From NCBI GenBank assembly GCA_028095005.1, contig CM051459.1:21624699-21688698 (forward strand): a stretch of 64,000 nt of DNA. Direction: 5' to 3'. Below, one piece after another: positions 23,307-36,045 of the stretch. The notes below the pieces were generated by a model. It saw only the letters and a list, made by a program, of their open reading frames with translations, made no database searches and had not been told where the DNA came from. The position numbers and the translations under genes were made by a program. This DNA is from Rhynchospora pubera. Its lineage: Eukaryota; Streptophyta; Magnoliopsida; Poales; Cyperaceae. Positions within the stretch are counted from its first letter, which is position 1; each line of letters starts with the position of its first letter.

Positions 23307-26300
23307 CCATATGATATGACACAAACATCATGGGTATTGGGACAACCACTCCATCGCTATCCAACAAAACCCGTTCAACTTTTTGAGTCCATGGACAAAG
23401 TCAACAACGACTCAACTTCATGGGGAAAAAAGAATTAATTATTTTTTATTATTTTATTTAGTTATTGCCAAGTTATCCTCCCACTATATGATGGCTGTCA
23501 AGTGTCAATCCAATTTGTTCTTTGTTTTTTTTTTCTTTTCCATTTCTAATCCATGCTCTTCTACTTTCGTTAAATTCTTCTCCAGTCAAAAAGCTAAAAG
23601 GAAAAAAAATTCTTTCCTTCCTATGGACTATGGTGCATTGGTGCTTTCACACTTTTTAGGAGTTTGTGTGGTCTGAATCGGATCCTGATCCTTTCTACTA
23701 ATATGGAAATCATAGTGTGGCTGCTGCCAAAATTTGAACCATGTACAGAAAATTTTATTGCTTTAACATCAAGTCCTATTTAAATAGTCTAACTTAAAAT
23801 GAACTGTTTAGATCTACAGAAAAAAAAAAGTTGGTGAGACCTTTCTGTTTAATAAATTATCTGTCAGTTCTCATGGAAAAAAAAATGTACAATATGCGAA
23901 CCGTCTATATTATTTTATTCAGTTTCTTTTAAGCGTCTTATCAACATAAAATAAATATAATATAGTTCGAGCATATGTTCCACGGTTTCCACCCTACAGA
24001 GAGATAAAATAATGAAGTTTCATTACCCATCAACAAGCTTTACCAATTTTGAGAGAGAATATATTTGATATAATAATAATAATGGTGTTTACGTTTAATT
24101 CTATCCCTGAGAATCTAAGATTCTGGAGCATCCAGACTAGAAAACAATCAAAACGTCGTATCTCACCTGCAGCGAAGCATCTTCCTTTTTTCAAGTGGAA
24201 GTAATTGTAATGAAAAATATAAAACAAAAAAAAAAAAGATACTTTAAGAGGAAATAACAAAAAGAAACACAAATAATATATGTTCTTATTACTAACGTGC
24301 CATAATAGTCATATTTTGACTCAACGTGCCTAAATGTTTCTCCACATATGCTGGTTTCATATATAGGGGCATCAAATCATTAGCAATTTAGCATTCGGTT
24401 AGGTGAATGATTTTATATATTATGCTACTATTGGTGGTCAGTCCAAGATGACTTGCAGAATAAACAAAGACAAATTGTTGATTAGTGCTAATACTGTCAT
24501 ACTTTATTCTTTGCAAAGGAACTTTCATAACTAAGAAAGAGTTAAAATGAAGTAAAATAGGCATCTTCTTCCTTTTGGAACTCATCTTATTTCTACCTTA
24601 GTCATGTGATTAAGAGGAAGAATTTTGATTTGTCAGAAAAGTTTCGTTCGAATCTATCCACCAATTTCCATTTTGCATCATGTGTATAGTTTGTACAAAT
24701 TTAAATTTTATATATGGTTCGCATGTTTACAAAAAAAAAAAAAAAAAAAGATACACGTACGACGCGGTATAATTAGTATTTAGTAGGAGAGTCTGGAACC
24801 AAACTTTCCGGACAATTGTTACCAGACTTCAACCATTAAAAATACATTTTAATCGTTGCATCCGATGAATGGATAATTATAAATAAGGAAGTCATCGTGA
24901 AGCACATTTCTTCAAATGAGTTAACGTATTGGATATTTTAATATGAAAATAAACAATTAAGTTTGGTTATTCATTTTTCAGGATTTGATATGTACACATT
25001 ATATGATGATTTCTACAAAAATTGATGAGATTTTCTTATGTATTTCGTTGTTTTCTGAACAACATAAAAAAGTGAATTACTTAATTGTAATGCAACTATA
25101 ACAAATATTTCTTTAATTATCTTCTCTCTTTTTTTTTAGAAAAAAGGTGGAGACTTGTTAAAATTCAGTATTCCTAATCCAAAAAACAAAATGTAGCTTT
25201 AATTAATCTGATAAGAGCAATGCTACCAAGTCAATTCAGTCCCCCCCCCCCCCCCCTCCAAATTGCATTTGTTCTGCATGTCAGACCTGATTAGGTGGGA
25301 AGTTTCATGGTTCTACACTTCTACCACTATGTACGTACCCTTTGAATTTTTACTCGGTGTTGGTTGTAACCAGAACCGGGGGATCTGCACACGAAATAAG
25401 TGTTTTCATTTTTATTTTCTTTATCCTGCCTAACAAGTAATTGAATATGTTTGACTAAGACGGAAGTGAAGCTAATTTCTTATAGGCATAGACCACCATA
25501 GTGGAGTGGTCAAATACAGAAATGATCTTGTTTAGTCGTCGGTGGTCACCACCTCTGCCTAATAAGCCATATCTTTGAAAAAAATTTCTCAAGGCATAGG
25601 CGAGATATCTTTGCTGGTCTTCCTAGATGTACTAGTGGCAAAATATTCAAGCATTATTATTTTGTTATTTTATGTAAAAAATAGACAGTAAATACAAATA
25701 AGTTCCTTTTCTATCACAGTGAAATAACTGTTTACAAATTATAAACCACAAGACAATAGGTAAATATATTTTTATTATGAGTTGAGGGAAAAAAAACTTT
25801 TTAAAGAAGATGGTGAAGGGTAAAATGATACCATAAATCCATAATGATAGCGACAACGAACCGAACGTATACATGCACACTGAACTGACAAGATGCGTTG
25901 GTCTCAATTCTTATCATTACCGTGTTGGGACTTGGGGCTTGGGGCTTGGGAACAAGTCATTAGATTCTGTTTTTTTCCTTCGTTTACACCAGAGAAGTAG
26001 GTGAACTCAGTTTAGATCTGCCTTACTCAAAAGGTCTTCTGAAAATAATGACATCTAACGACATGACGTACATGGAAGCAGGTGATAAATTTTGTTTTCG
26101 ACGATTTCAACCAACAATGGGAAATCCATTTGATACCCAGTAACGAAAAAACAACCACTAAAGGCCAAGTTTTACATATGGGGAAAAAAAAAATATGCAA
26201 TTGCCTTAGTAGGTAACTTCCATTTGGTACAAACGAATAATGTGTACGTTGATTTCAATAAAAAAAAAAAAATTGTGTACATGCAGGAGTGCTGACAAAT

Positions 26301-26694
26301 TCATTCTCACAATTTATTACTAGATTCGTTCGATACAAAACCTAGTGATCTTTGTGAGATCTATTTCATTTAACCTCAAAAGCAATGCGACATCTAATCA
26401 ACAAACAGATTATTGAACAAATTACATGCAGAGCGCTCATCTCCCAGAGCCAAGAAAGCAATTTAATATATCTCTCTTTTTTTCTAACCAACATCATGTA
26501 TTCAGAAGGCAGAAAAGTTTCTTATATGTATTGATCTTCAAAAGCCCTTGATTGAGTTTTTCTACAATAAGAAACAATATATGGAGAGAGCTTCCAGTTC
26601 TGCTATGAACCAACTCAAGAGGCGACATGAGGCTCCATTTATACATTGCATTGCATTTGCCAATTTATATAATATTTCAGGTTCTTTTGCAAGA
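23307..26694. other. Intergenic region, nothing recognised
   Basis: AT-rich DNA with homopolymers, including an A run near 24729-24748 and a C run of about 16 at 25241-25256. No coding exon, RNA gene or clear transposon end was recognised. Short open frames here lack any family motif. Confidence 0.45.
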
Positions 26695-29600
26695 TTAGCC
26701 TTCTAACAACTTCATGTCTGAATCCTTGAGCTGGATAAACTTTCCCAGCCTGCACATTCAGAAATACAATATTATCAGCTTACATACTACCTAGAACTGC
26801 TCCCTTATCACATGAGCCTAAAACAACCAACCTCAATCCCAAACATGGTGCAATATTGCTCAAGTTATTACAAAACTGGTAACATTCAACCAAACCAATT
26901 TAACATTCCAGCACAAGAACCTTGACATGGCCCAATTGCCCTTTTTCTTTTTTTACCAGTTCACGGTTGATCTGAACCTATATCAACCAACGTGGCAATG
27001 ACCGCTGAACTAAACCATTTAACTTACTGACCAGACCCAAACAGTATTAACCTGAAAATCAAGCACTAATAATACAAACAACATAACATCTGAAAATGGT
27101 GCAGAGATATACTGATCTGACATGGAATAACCTGAAAAGTGTAATTTAAATTCCAGCCAACAAAAACAATGATCGAAATTTACTAAATCCTGCAATTCAC
27201 CAGTAACAGAAGATAACCCAAACAGCCAAACCACATTTAATGTGACCTGACTAGCATAATACTCCACTAGTTCCAAAGTCAAAACCTACTACACTAAGTT
27301 TACCAATATGAAATATCTTGCCCAAGCAACTATGCTTGATCCTAACCCAACAAACCCTATCATGCATATATTCTGGATTCCTTAACCAACCTGATATGTG
27401 GCATCAGCAAAGCCAACTGCCAGCCCCATTGTAGAACCTATTACCATCTACAGATACAGATTGGAAAATACCAATATATGCGTTACAGTATAAGCACAGT
27501 ACTGATTGGCCCATACTACAGTTCCAATTCTCAATTTTGGAGTCCCAACTGGTTGGTCCAAGCCACACAATGCTTATACATACAAAAATCTCATAGCAAA
27601 TCAATGTTTATGTACTTCAATTTTTTTTATGACCTTTTGGATAAAAGAAAATTCATTGATTTTGAAAATTCCAGAACTCACTAAGACTTCTTTCTTCCAA
27701 TGCAAAAATATATATAATAATAATAAATATAAAATTACAGAAATAGAAAACTAAAATGTGGAGATCACAATGAATGACATGGATCAGCTGTCAAAATCTC
27801 AATCATCAAATTTTAACTCATAAAACCGAAGGACCATGCAGTTTTGCAACTGATTACACTGCAACCAGCTACTTCCATAATGGTGAAGGCTAAAGTGTCA
27901 TGCATAGCAGGATCGGCAGATTAGAAATTCAAATTTGAGAATTTTGGAACTGAAGCACAGGTTACTCAGTTAATATGCAATGTAAACTAAAAGTCAACTC
28001 TTAAACTCATTTGAGAATTTTTTTACTGTTGCTTTAGATAGGAGGGAAATAATTGTTTCCTAAATTCTACACAATCCAATAACACCATTTTCTTCTGATG
28101 CAAACAAATGTCAAAAAAAAAAAAAAAGACTCACTACAGGAGATGAGTGTGGCGATCACATTGAGCAATTTGGGTCAGCCATTCAAATTTAAAAATTGGA
28201 ACTTTTAAACCGTGGTGCCATCAATTAGTGCTATGCATATTGCTGCAGGCAGCCTTTTTACATGATATTGAGGAAAAAGGCTAAAATTGAGCTCACTGGT
28301 CCAATATGTTGTTTTAACTAAAAGCACAGGAACTAAATAAACAAGTAATAAAATAATTGGAGGAACAATATATGTTGACCCCCTTTCTCTTTGGGAATAT
28401 ATAACTAGACAAAACTCATCCGAATAAAATAAAATCAGGAGATCTGTCATTTATTATTTAGATAGAGTTTGGTCCATTTTGGAAATCTTTTGGAGATGCA
28501 TCAGATGACGAAAGTTAGCAGTTTATTGTTATCAGATTATTGATAATGACTGATCAGCTTTTAGATTTGCATAATTTGATGTACAGAATTGATTTCGAAC
28601 CAATTGAATATCCACATAGCATGGCATGGTTGTCAAAATTGGGTGCCGTTACGTCCTAATAATTAATGAATCAAATTATATATTGGTTGTGCATCCATTT
28701 TAAGTAATATTGGTTGGTAATTTAAGATTAGATTGACATACTAAAACATATAGTAGTACCATTACCAAGCTAATTCTATGTTTACTGCAGCAAGAAAATA
28801 TTTTATATGTAGTAAAAGAAAAGACAAAGATGATATTTCAAAAATTAACAAGAAGAATTGAAGATAGCATCACCCCAAATCTGAAGGAAGTCTGAATCGA
28901 TTAATCCGTACTCTCTTCAAGGAACTTAGCTGTAAAGAAGCAGCACAAAATCAATTGTATTCCGTAGAATGTAATATTAGGATGTTAGCGCACAGTGTGT
29001 GTGCTTATGTTGGATGGGAACTTATGAAATAATGCATACCTCAAGGCCCGCATTTTTAACAAGCTCCCTCACTTCATGATTTCTCCCTTCATGAACCTAT
29101 GAAGCACCAATAATCACACTTATCACTAATTATTGATGTCTACATATGCCAGTACTAAGAAGTGCCAACTACAAGAACATATTAGAAATGACAAAGCCTC
29201 CCATTGTAATTTCCTCGTTTAGTTATACACTAGTTTTAACCTGTTAAGTTCAATATAACCTCAATTGATCCATAAAATCTTACAGGTACCAGACCGCTCT
29301 GACTCCAACATTGACAAGTCCATACCCAATACAGAACCAGATTGAAAGAACATACCACTATTTTAAGCCTGGGTCTTGACGCGTCACCTTGAGTAGGCAA
29401 CAACTCAACAAAATCTGGTACGCATTTTATGCCGTCGATTAAAGTTCCTTCACTTATAGCTATGAGATGTCGTCTATTTACTACACCATTTATTGTTGCT
29501 ATGTACCTACGATGAATAAAATCAGAACTAATGATATGATAAAATACAACAAATTCAAATATGATTTTTTAAAATGAAAGAACATACTCTTTGGGTATTT

Positions 29601-31162
29601 GAGAGGAAGGATGAGAAAGCCGTTGAGCAAAATCACCTGTTTCATGAAGTTTAAAATAATTAAATAAGGCAGTTGTCCTCAAGATAATACATGAAAAGAA
29701 AGGAACCACAGTAATGATATAATTTACCATCATTTGTGACAATAATAAGGCCAGTGGTGGCAACATCTAGACGACCAACTGTATATAAACGAGGTTTTGG
29801 TATGCCTTGATGCTTTCTATGCTATAATATGAAAAAAAAAATGTATTATAGGCTACAAATATATGAAGGATAAAGTGGCTGATCAAGAAAACAAAATTTT
29901 CCTTCCATAAGGGAAAGATATAATTTGACCAGAAATATGAAACTGGGATAATTTTTTTTTCCAAAGGCGTGTTGGCTAGTTGCCAACCGTAGTTTATATT
30001 AAAAGAATAAATAAGGAGTTAAAATAAATTTTGTTTCATATTAAATACACAAACTCATGCACTTACACCACGTCCCACGAGCATATTATTTCATGGCAAA
30101 ATAAAACCTTTTTAAGCATATTCCAGCTTCATTTTCCCCTCAAAGCAGCCAATAAGAAAATTTGCAAATTACAAGCACATACCCAACCTTTCAAGTACTC
30201 ATCAAATAAAGATATGATAGACTTTGGTTCTTCACCGCATGAACAGATATACCTGTAAACCGATTAAGTTTACAATTCAACACAATCACTAGATGATAAC
30301 AAAACAGAAAGAAGCGATAAGTTGCTCGTACCCTTTTGGCTTGTTAACAGCAAAGTACAACTTATGAGGTAGTCTTTTGGGGAGGCGATTTCCATTGACA
30401 TAGATTGAGTCCTTGGAAATATCCACCTTTGTCTACATAGAACCAAAGGGATAAAAAAAAATTAGAAAGAAATAGAATTTATGACATCTAGTAAGTCAGC
30501 CATGCCGTAAATGTACCTGAGGGGATGTACAAATAGTCCCATTGACAGTCACTTTCCCTTGGAAAATAAGTTCATCACTACTTCTCCTTGAAGCCACTAC
30601 AACAATATAACCGGCTTACTAGCTATAATGCAACATATATAAAAATAAAAAAGAAAACCAATCAATTCAACTCTTTTTGTTTTCCACTTGAATTACCTCC
30701 AGCTGCAGCTAGAACTTTATTCAATCTTTGAGGCCCATCATCTGGTTTGTCTGACTTTGCTTTTATATGCTCATTGTAAAACCTCCTAGCAGCCTTAGAA
30801 TACTTGGGAGGTGCTGATTTAGCAACACCTTCTCTAACATTTTTACCAGTGTAAACTGTACTCCTTTCAATTTCTTTCTTTGCATTCTTCGGCTTGGGCT
30901 TGGCCTTGGCATCAGCCGTGGAATGGCGGAATGCAACGGAAGAGACGGCCTTGACAGCAACCTTCCCATGTGTACCATGCAAATTGCATGGGTTTAGTAG
31001 GGCAATTGTAGAGAAAGAGGAGGAAAGAGGCGAGAGGTCGGGGATGAGGGTTTTAGAAGAGAAGCAGATGAGAGAGAGGCGGCGACAGAAGAGAGGAGCG
31101 GGTTTAGCGAGAATGGAGGGAAGGTGTGGGAGTGGGAAGGAAGTGAAGGTCGCCATGGCCAT
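26695..31162 (-). CDS. SVR1: Chloroplast pseudouridine synthase SVR1-like (10 exons)
   Basis: RsuA/RluB-family enzymes isomerise uridine to pseudouridine in rRNA; Arabidopsis SVR1 acts in plastid rRNA processing. Exons on the minus strand: 31162-30697, 30596-30517, 30432-30332, 30252-30183, 29821-29728, 29636-29588, 29506-29356, 29096-29040, 28929-28874 and 26749-26695, all GT-AG, giving 392 residues. The N-terminus is Ser/Pro/Leu-rich and suits a plastid transit peptide. A basic linker follows, then an S4 RNA-binding domain (about 144-205: PQRLNKVLAAAG, ASRRSSDELI, KVTVNGTI, VNGNRLPKRLP). The catalytic motif is GRLDVATTGLIIV with Asp258. HEGRNHEVRELVKNAGLE and LKRVRINRFRLPSDLGLGKF close the fold. 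The last intron is unusually long (28873-26750, 2.1 kb). The frame also allows a start two codons downstream (ATG at 31156). Confidence 0.93.
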
Positions 31163-31449
31163 GGCGAAAGGAGCAATGAAAGTAGCGCGCGCCTAGCGGA
31201 GATTTCAGCAAGAGAAAGTGGATAGAGCAAAAGCAAAGGACAGTGAGGTAGAAGGGTTTTGGGAGATTCCCGTTTTTACATGGCATATAAGTGTAGTAAA
31301 TATGTATAGCGGGTTACAAATGCTAGTAACAGAAAACCCGATGTACGGAAATTTACACTTTTGATTGTACAGGAACTTTAATTATATTATTCAATTTTAT
31401 TTTTGCCAAACTTTTTTTATTTTTCCAAAACTTAGACAACGGCCTTCTC

Positions 31450-31511
31450 TGGGCCTTTACACTTAGGCCCATTTCTAGTCACCTATTGATAATTTTGGAC
31501 ATTAATGGGCC
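31450..31511. promoter_or_regulatory. Three site II (TGGGCC) elements upstream of SVR1
   Basis: TGGGCC occurs at 31450-31455 and 31506-31511, and its complement GGCCCA at 31466-31471. They lie about 290-350 bp upstream of the SVR1 start codon. Site II elements bind TCP factors and are frequent upstream of plant genes for organelle and ribosome biogenesis. Their activity here is inferred. Confidence 0.5.
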
Positions 31512-32736
31512 GACATTGAAAATTCCCGGGTACCATCTCAAATTTCTTTCTTGAAGGAAGGAAAGTCCCAAGTTCCAACTCCGCATTTTCCTTGCAAAGG
31601 TCGATTCGAATAATCTGACTACCAGGATGGCAGGATCGCCTCAGACTCTTGCTTGCTTCCAAACCGTTCATCAAGGGACCACACGAGTCGACGGCTGGGA
31701 TGGAGTACCGTAATTGATAAATTTCTTGCGGCCTGGACTGCTGTTTCGGAACTTCTCTTTTCTTTCACAGGCTTACTTTGTTTTTCTTCGGCCGTGTCAT
31801 TTGTTGGAAAAATTGTAAGGCGGTTAAAGGTATTGAGGTAGTCACGTGACAACGGGCTTCCTTGCTTGCTACCTTTCCCAATCATTTTTCTTCTCCTTTT
31901 CAATACGGAAAGATACGATCTTTTTAGACCCTTTATTCCACTTTTCTATCTTTCTTTGATTTAGTATTTTATAATATTTCAATAATTTTATTCTAAACAG
32001 AATTTTTTTCTCTTCTTTTTCTTATTGTACCATTTAAAAATTTAGCTTTATTCCTTTAATTTAGCCACTGGCTAAAATGTAAACTCATTTTATTTTAATT
32101 TAGCCACTGGATCTCCATTTTTTCCTCAAAAAAAAAAAAATTAGCTTTATCCTTCATTATATCCGATCTAAGACTCGTTCACAGTTATAACATGATTTAA
32201 TTGTTTAATTTTATTTTATTTCATAGTAATAATATTTGCAAAAAATATATATCCACAAATTGAAGTTAATACGGAGACACCCTCCCCCCCCCTTCTCACC
32301 TCTGGTCAATTACATTAATTTTCAATAATTTAACTCACGTAAAAAAAAAAAACTTGAAATTTTTCACCACAAAAAAATAAATGAATTCATTTTCAACATT
32401 ATTCTACGAGAGCTAATTAACAAACGAATAATAATGTCTAAACAATATATATCCAGACTGGCGCCATCTTGTAAATCTTCTACTGGAGATGTTCAACCAA
32501 AGATTCCAGGACCATACAAAAGTGCAAATTATTAAATTAACAAAAGAATTTCAATCCTGATTCTCCAGTTCCCTTTTTTTGCCAAAATTGAATTTACCCT
32601 GGCCTCTGAATTATTCGCACCGCACCGCATCCCACTTGCAGTCCCGCTATTACATTTCCTCCTCTCAACCCAACTTCCTTTCTTACCTCCTCTTCCCATT
32701 TGAAGTTTCTTTTCCTTCCTTCCTTCCTTCCATTCC
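31512..32736. other. Divergent intergenic region between SVR1 and the unknown plastid gene
   Basis: The two start codons lie 1.57 kb apart on opposite strands. Open frames on either strand at 31483-31903 have no recognised motif. From about 32040 the DNA is AT-rich. Just before the gene at 32737 it becomes pyrimidine-rich (CTTCC repeats at 32710-32733), as in other leaders in this window. Confidence 0.45.
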
Positions 32737-34907
32737 ATGGCTGATGCCTCGGCTCTCTGCGTCTCCTCCACCTCATCCTTCAATTACCTCCGATCTCTCT
32801 CTCGATCCAACCCCTCGCGCCGCTCCGTCTTCTCTCCCCCGATCAGAAGAGCGCGATCGGGGTTTCCGAGCTTGAAATCTCGCGCGACAAGCTCGGATTC
32901 TGGTGGAATCTTCAGTGACGATCCGTACGGACCTTACCCCTGGGAATCCTCGTCGGAATCACTTGGATCAGGTTTGATTTGATTGGATTGAATGTTTGTT
33001 TGATTTGGTTTGGTTGAGCGAATGGGATGCTGGATCATGGGGTGATCTGGTGCTTTTCTTGATCTCAAAGGGTAGCATTTTGATTTATCACTGAATAATG
33101 GAGGGAACTTTATGTTTATAGTTGATATTGGGTGGATGATTCGGGAGGTAAGGATTAATTACTTCAAAAACTATAAGGATTAGAATGTTTAGGACTAGAA
33201 TTTGATCCAATTTCGAGCAATAGGAAGCATATTGTTACCATATAAATCCTATGAAGAATTGTTTTGACCAATTGGAATATTGACTGAATGGCATCATATG
33301 GTGAATTATTTTGTAAGTAATGCAATTCAGTTCTGGTTTCTTTAATAATTGTGATGTCTGATTATAAACTGTTCCAGGTAATATACTGTGACTTCCACAA
33401 GAGAACTTCTTGTAAAATTATGTTTCTCTAAATGTAACTCCTTTGCTCCTGTAGAGATCCAGTGGGTCCCTGAGGACAGGATAACACTTTTTACCTCTGA
33501 AGGATTGGTTCAAATTGGCGGTTCCCTTGTCCCTCGGAGATTTCATACTTCTGATGTAATTTCTCCATTTCTTATACTTTGTATAAATTAAATCCCTATT
33601 TCAAAAGAATATCTTATTTGTACTGGTTAAGGGGCATTGGAGCTGTATTGTGAAACTCAAAATATAATCTTCTTACAGAAAAGGAACAGCAAAGGTAAAA
33701 CAGCAGAAAGACAAGCACAGTTTCATGAGAGCAACTATATGGATCCTGATCAAAGCCTCTGCATTGGTGCATTGTTCAACATTGCTGCAACAAATGTGAG
33801 TTTTCTTTAATTATTCAACTCACGTGGATGCATCATTGTGATACTTTTTTTTAAAATAACAGTATGGAATTTTACAGGGACTAGACATGGGTAGACGATT
33901 ATGCTTCTTTGGTTTCTGCAGATCTATTGAAATGCTGAGTGATGTTGTTGAAGATACTGTACTGGAGCATGGTGGTGAGGTATGCTGTTATATTTTCTCT
34001 TGCATTTATCACTTTATAATTGGCTACATACAACATAATCTGCTACAATCATTAGTGAGGCTTAGCTTTTTGATAAAAGTAGAAATGTGTTGTTTTCATA
34101 TATATGTCAGAAACTTGCTTTGTTTGGCATCCAATGTACCTTGTAATGTTTCTGGCAGGATATTGTTTTACCCTGCCATTTATAACTTACAGCTTATTTT
34201 GTTTCCAAAAGCGACCTAGCATTTATGTCAGCTAAATTCTGTGAGACCTTTGCAATGTAGCTGTACCAACAATGTTAGATTACCTGATAAAATTTACATT
34301 CTGTGACCTGCCAACAACTTTTCACTGTATAATCTAATTTCTTTCATGCCCAAAATCTAAAAGAAAATTAAGAAGAGCTACATGTTGGGTTCTGAGACCG
34401 TCAGAAGTTGTAGGATAAATGATCTTATTAAATAAAAAGAGCTTCAGAGCTTATCATTACCTCCATTGAAATTGGGATTATCGCACACATTGTATGCAAT
34501 CCTTAAAACTAGAAGACTACAAACTTGTATGCAAAGATTTTCTGTGAACCAGAAAGGAGGATTGCATATAATGCGTGCAATAGTTTTAGTTCTATTGGTT
34601 TCATTTCCATATTACTAAATTAAAAGGTGAGTTTACTGTCAAGTCAAATTTTGTGTAACTTGTTACTTAAGAACTTGAACAAATATTCAAATAAATATTT
34701 GTTTCAGCTTTTGAAAACAAATACTATGTTGTGTAGGTTGTTACTGCAGAGAAGGCAAGTAGTGGGGGCCTCCAAGAGAAACTAAAAATGATAGTAGCAG
34801 TCCCTTTGCTTTGGGGCGTGCCCCCTGCATCAGAGACTCTTCGATTTGCTGTGCGAAATGGTGGAGGCATTGTAGAAAAGGTCTACTGGCAGTGGGATTT
34901 CCTGTAA
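32737..34907 (+). CDS. Conserved plant protein of unknown function, probably plastid-targeted (5 exons)
   Basis: Exons 32737-32971, 33455-33555, 33679-33795, 33878-33979 and 34737-34907 join in one open frame of 241 residues with GT-AG introns. The first ~55 residues are rich in Ser, Arg and Pro and nearly acid-free (SSTSSFNYLRSLSRSNPSRR), as in a chloroplast transit peptide. Acidic aromatic sequence follows (DDPYGPYPWESSSE). The conserved body includes EIQWVPEDRITLFTSEGLVQ, IGGSLVPRR, MDPDQSLCIGALFNIAATNG, GRRLCFFGFCRSIEMLSDVV and VAVPLLWGVPPASETLRFAV. It ends GGGIVEKVYWQWDFL. I recognise this as a protein widely conserved in plants but know no function for it, and I see no catalytic motif or membrane segment. 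The 3' flank (34940-35110) holds a diverged duplicated segment around GATTGTATTGATC. Confidence 0.85.
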
Positions 34908-35296
34908 ATACAAAGAAAGGCTAACAAAAGGAATTTGTTCAGATTTGTACATAGAAATTCTTCTCTCTGCTAATCTGTCTTGATTGTATTGATCTCCTTG
35001 CAAACAATGTTAATAATACCTGGAACTGCAAGTTGTCAATGGCGCTCACCTCTTCAAATTTGTCTGATTATGTTGATCCTGGTGCGAACAATATTAATAA
35101 AACCTTAACTTTCGTGGTCGTGCTCGTGCATATACTATACTTGGTATTGGCACTAATGAAATGCTTGCTTGATACCAAGTATTTCTAATATTCGGCACTT
35201 GACAAACACTTGCAAATACTTGTCAAGTGCTTGCTCGTGCATATACTATACTCGGCCCAGAGGAGAGGACCTCTTATGTGTTTCCTTTCTTAACAT
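34908..35296. other. 3' flank with short direct repeats
   Basis: GCTCGTGCATATACTATACT occurs almost identically near 35129 and 35231. TACTTGTCAAGTGCTTG-type segments are partly inverted between them. No gene is seen. Confidence 0.5.
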
Positions 35297-36045
35297 GGGG
35301 CCGTTTGGATCGCTTAGGAATAGGAGGAATTTTCTATTCGTAGGCATAAAATATTAGAAAGTGTATAATTTTGTGAAGAGTTTGAATTGTTTATAATAAA
35401 TTTATGTCTAGAAATAGGAAATTCTCCAAATTCTCACTTGATCCAAACTAGGGCTGTCAATGAAACCCGTTTACCCGTTTACCCAATCCGTACCGTACCG
35501 TATAAGACGGGTATGGATAAAGTTTTATTTTCATTAAGTTAACGGGTACGGGTACGGGTAAGGAAATTTTTTCGTTAATTTAACGGGTACAGGTACGGGT
35601 AAAAGCTATTTCGTACCGTTTTCATAACGGGTAATTGCCACAATTAAAAAGAAACAATTACATGATATATATGGCATCTTATATTGCATGATTGGTAAAA
35701 AAATATTGCTAGATTTTATTTAAGATTTATAATTCTTTCCATTCAGTACGAAAAAATAAAAAAAACATAAATCTAAAATATTTGTCACCATTGTTGCACT
35801 TTATTAATATACTTATTGATATAATTTATTTATACAGAGTGTACAAATTTTATTATTATTATATTCATTTTTTACCGATATCCGTACTGTTAATTCTTAA
35901 CGGGTACGGGTAAGGTACGGTTAAAGCTATTTTTAACGGGTACGGATAGAGTACGGGTAAAGAAAATTTTAACGGGTACGGTAATGAAAATACCTTCTAC
36001 CGTATCGTACCGTACCCATTCACAGCCCTAATCCAAACGAGCCCA
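35297..36045. mobile_element. GTTTGGAT-type MITE interrupted by a hAT-type MITE
   Basis: The outer ends are GGGGCCGTTTGGATC and GATCCAAACGAGCCC. The left half contains GGAATAGGAGGAATTTTC, AGAAAGTGTATAATTTTGTG and AAGAGTTTGAATTGTTTATA, matching the copies at 12885, 13131 and 55486. The second element (35449-36030) is inserted into its right end, within the ATCCAAAC of the terminal repeat. Confidence 0.7.
35449..36030. mobile_element. hAT-type MITE with 8-bp target duplication ATCCAAAC
   Basis: Termini are TAGGGCTGTCAATGAAACCC and CCATTCACAGCCCTA. Direct ATCCAAAC copies flank it at 35441-35448 and 36031-36038. Eight-base duplications and TAGGGCTG ends are typical of hAT elements. The 582-bp interior is non-coding and full of ACGGGTACGGGTA-like motifs on both sides, inverted relative to each other. 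No transposase is present. Confidence 0.88.

Noticed and set aside
35449..36030. Interstitial telomere-like repeat (ACGGGTACGGGTA)
   Set aside because: The words differ from the plant telomere unit TTTAGGG and are symmetric within a MITE with an 8-bp target duplication.
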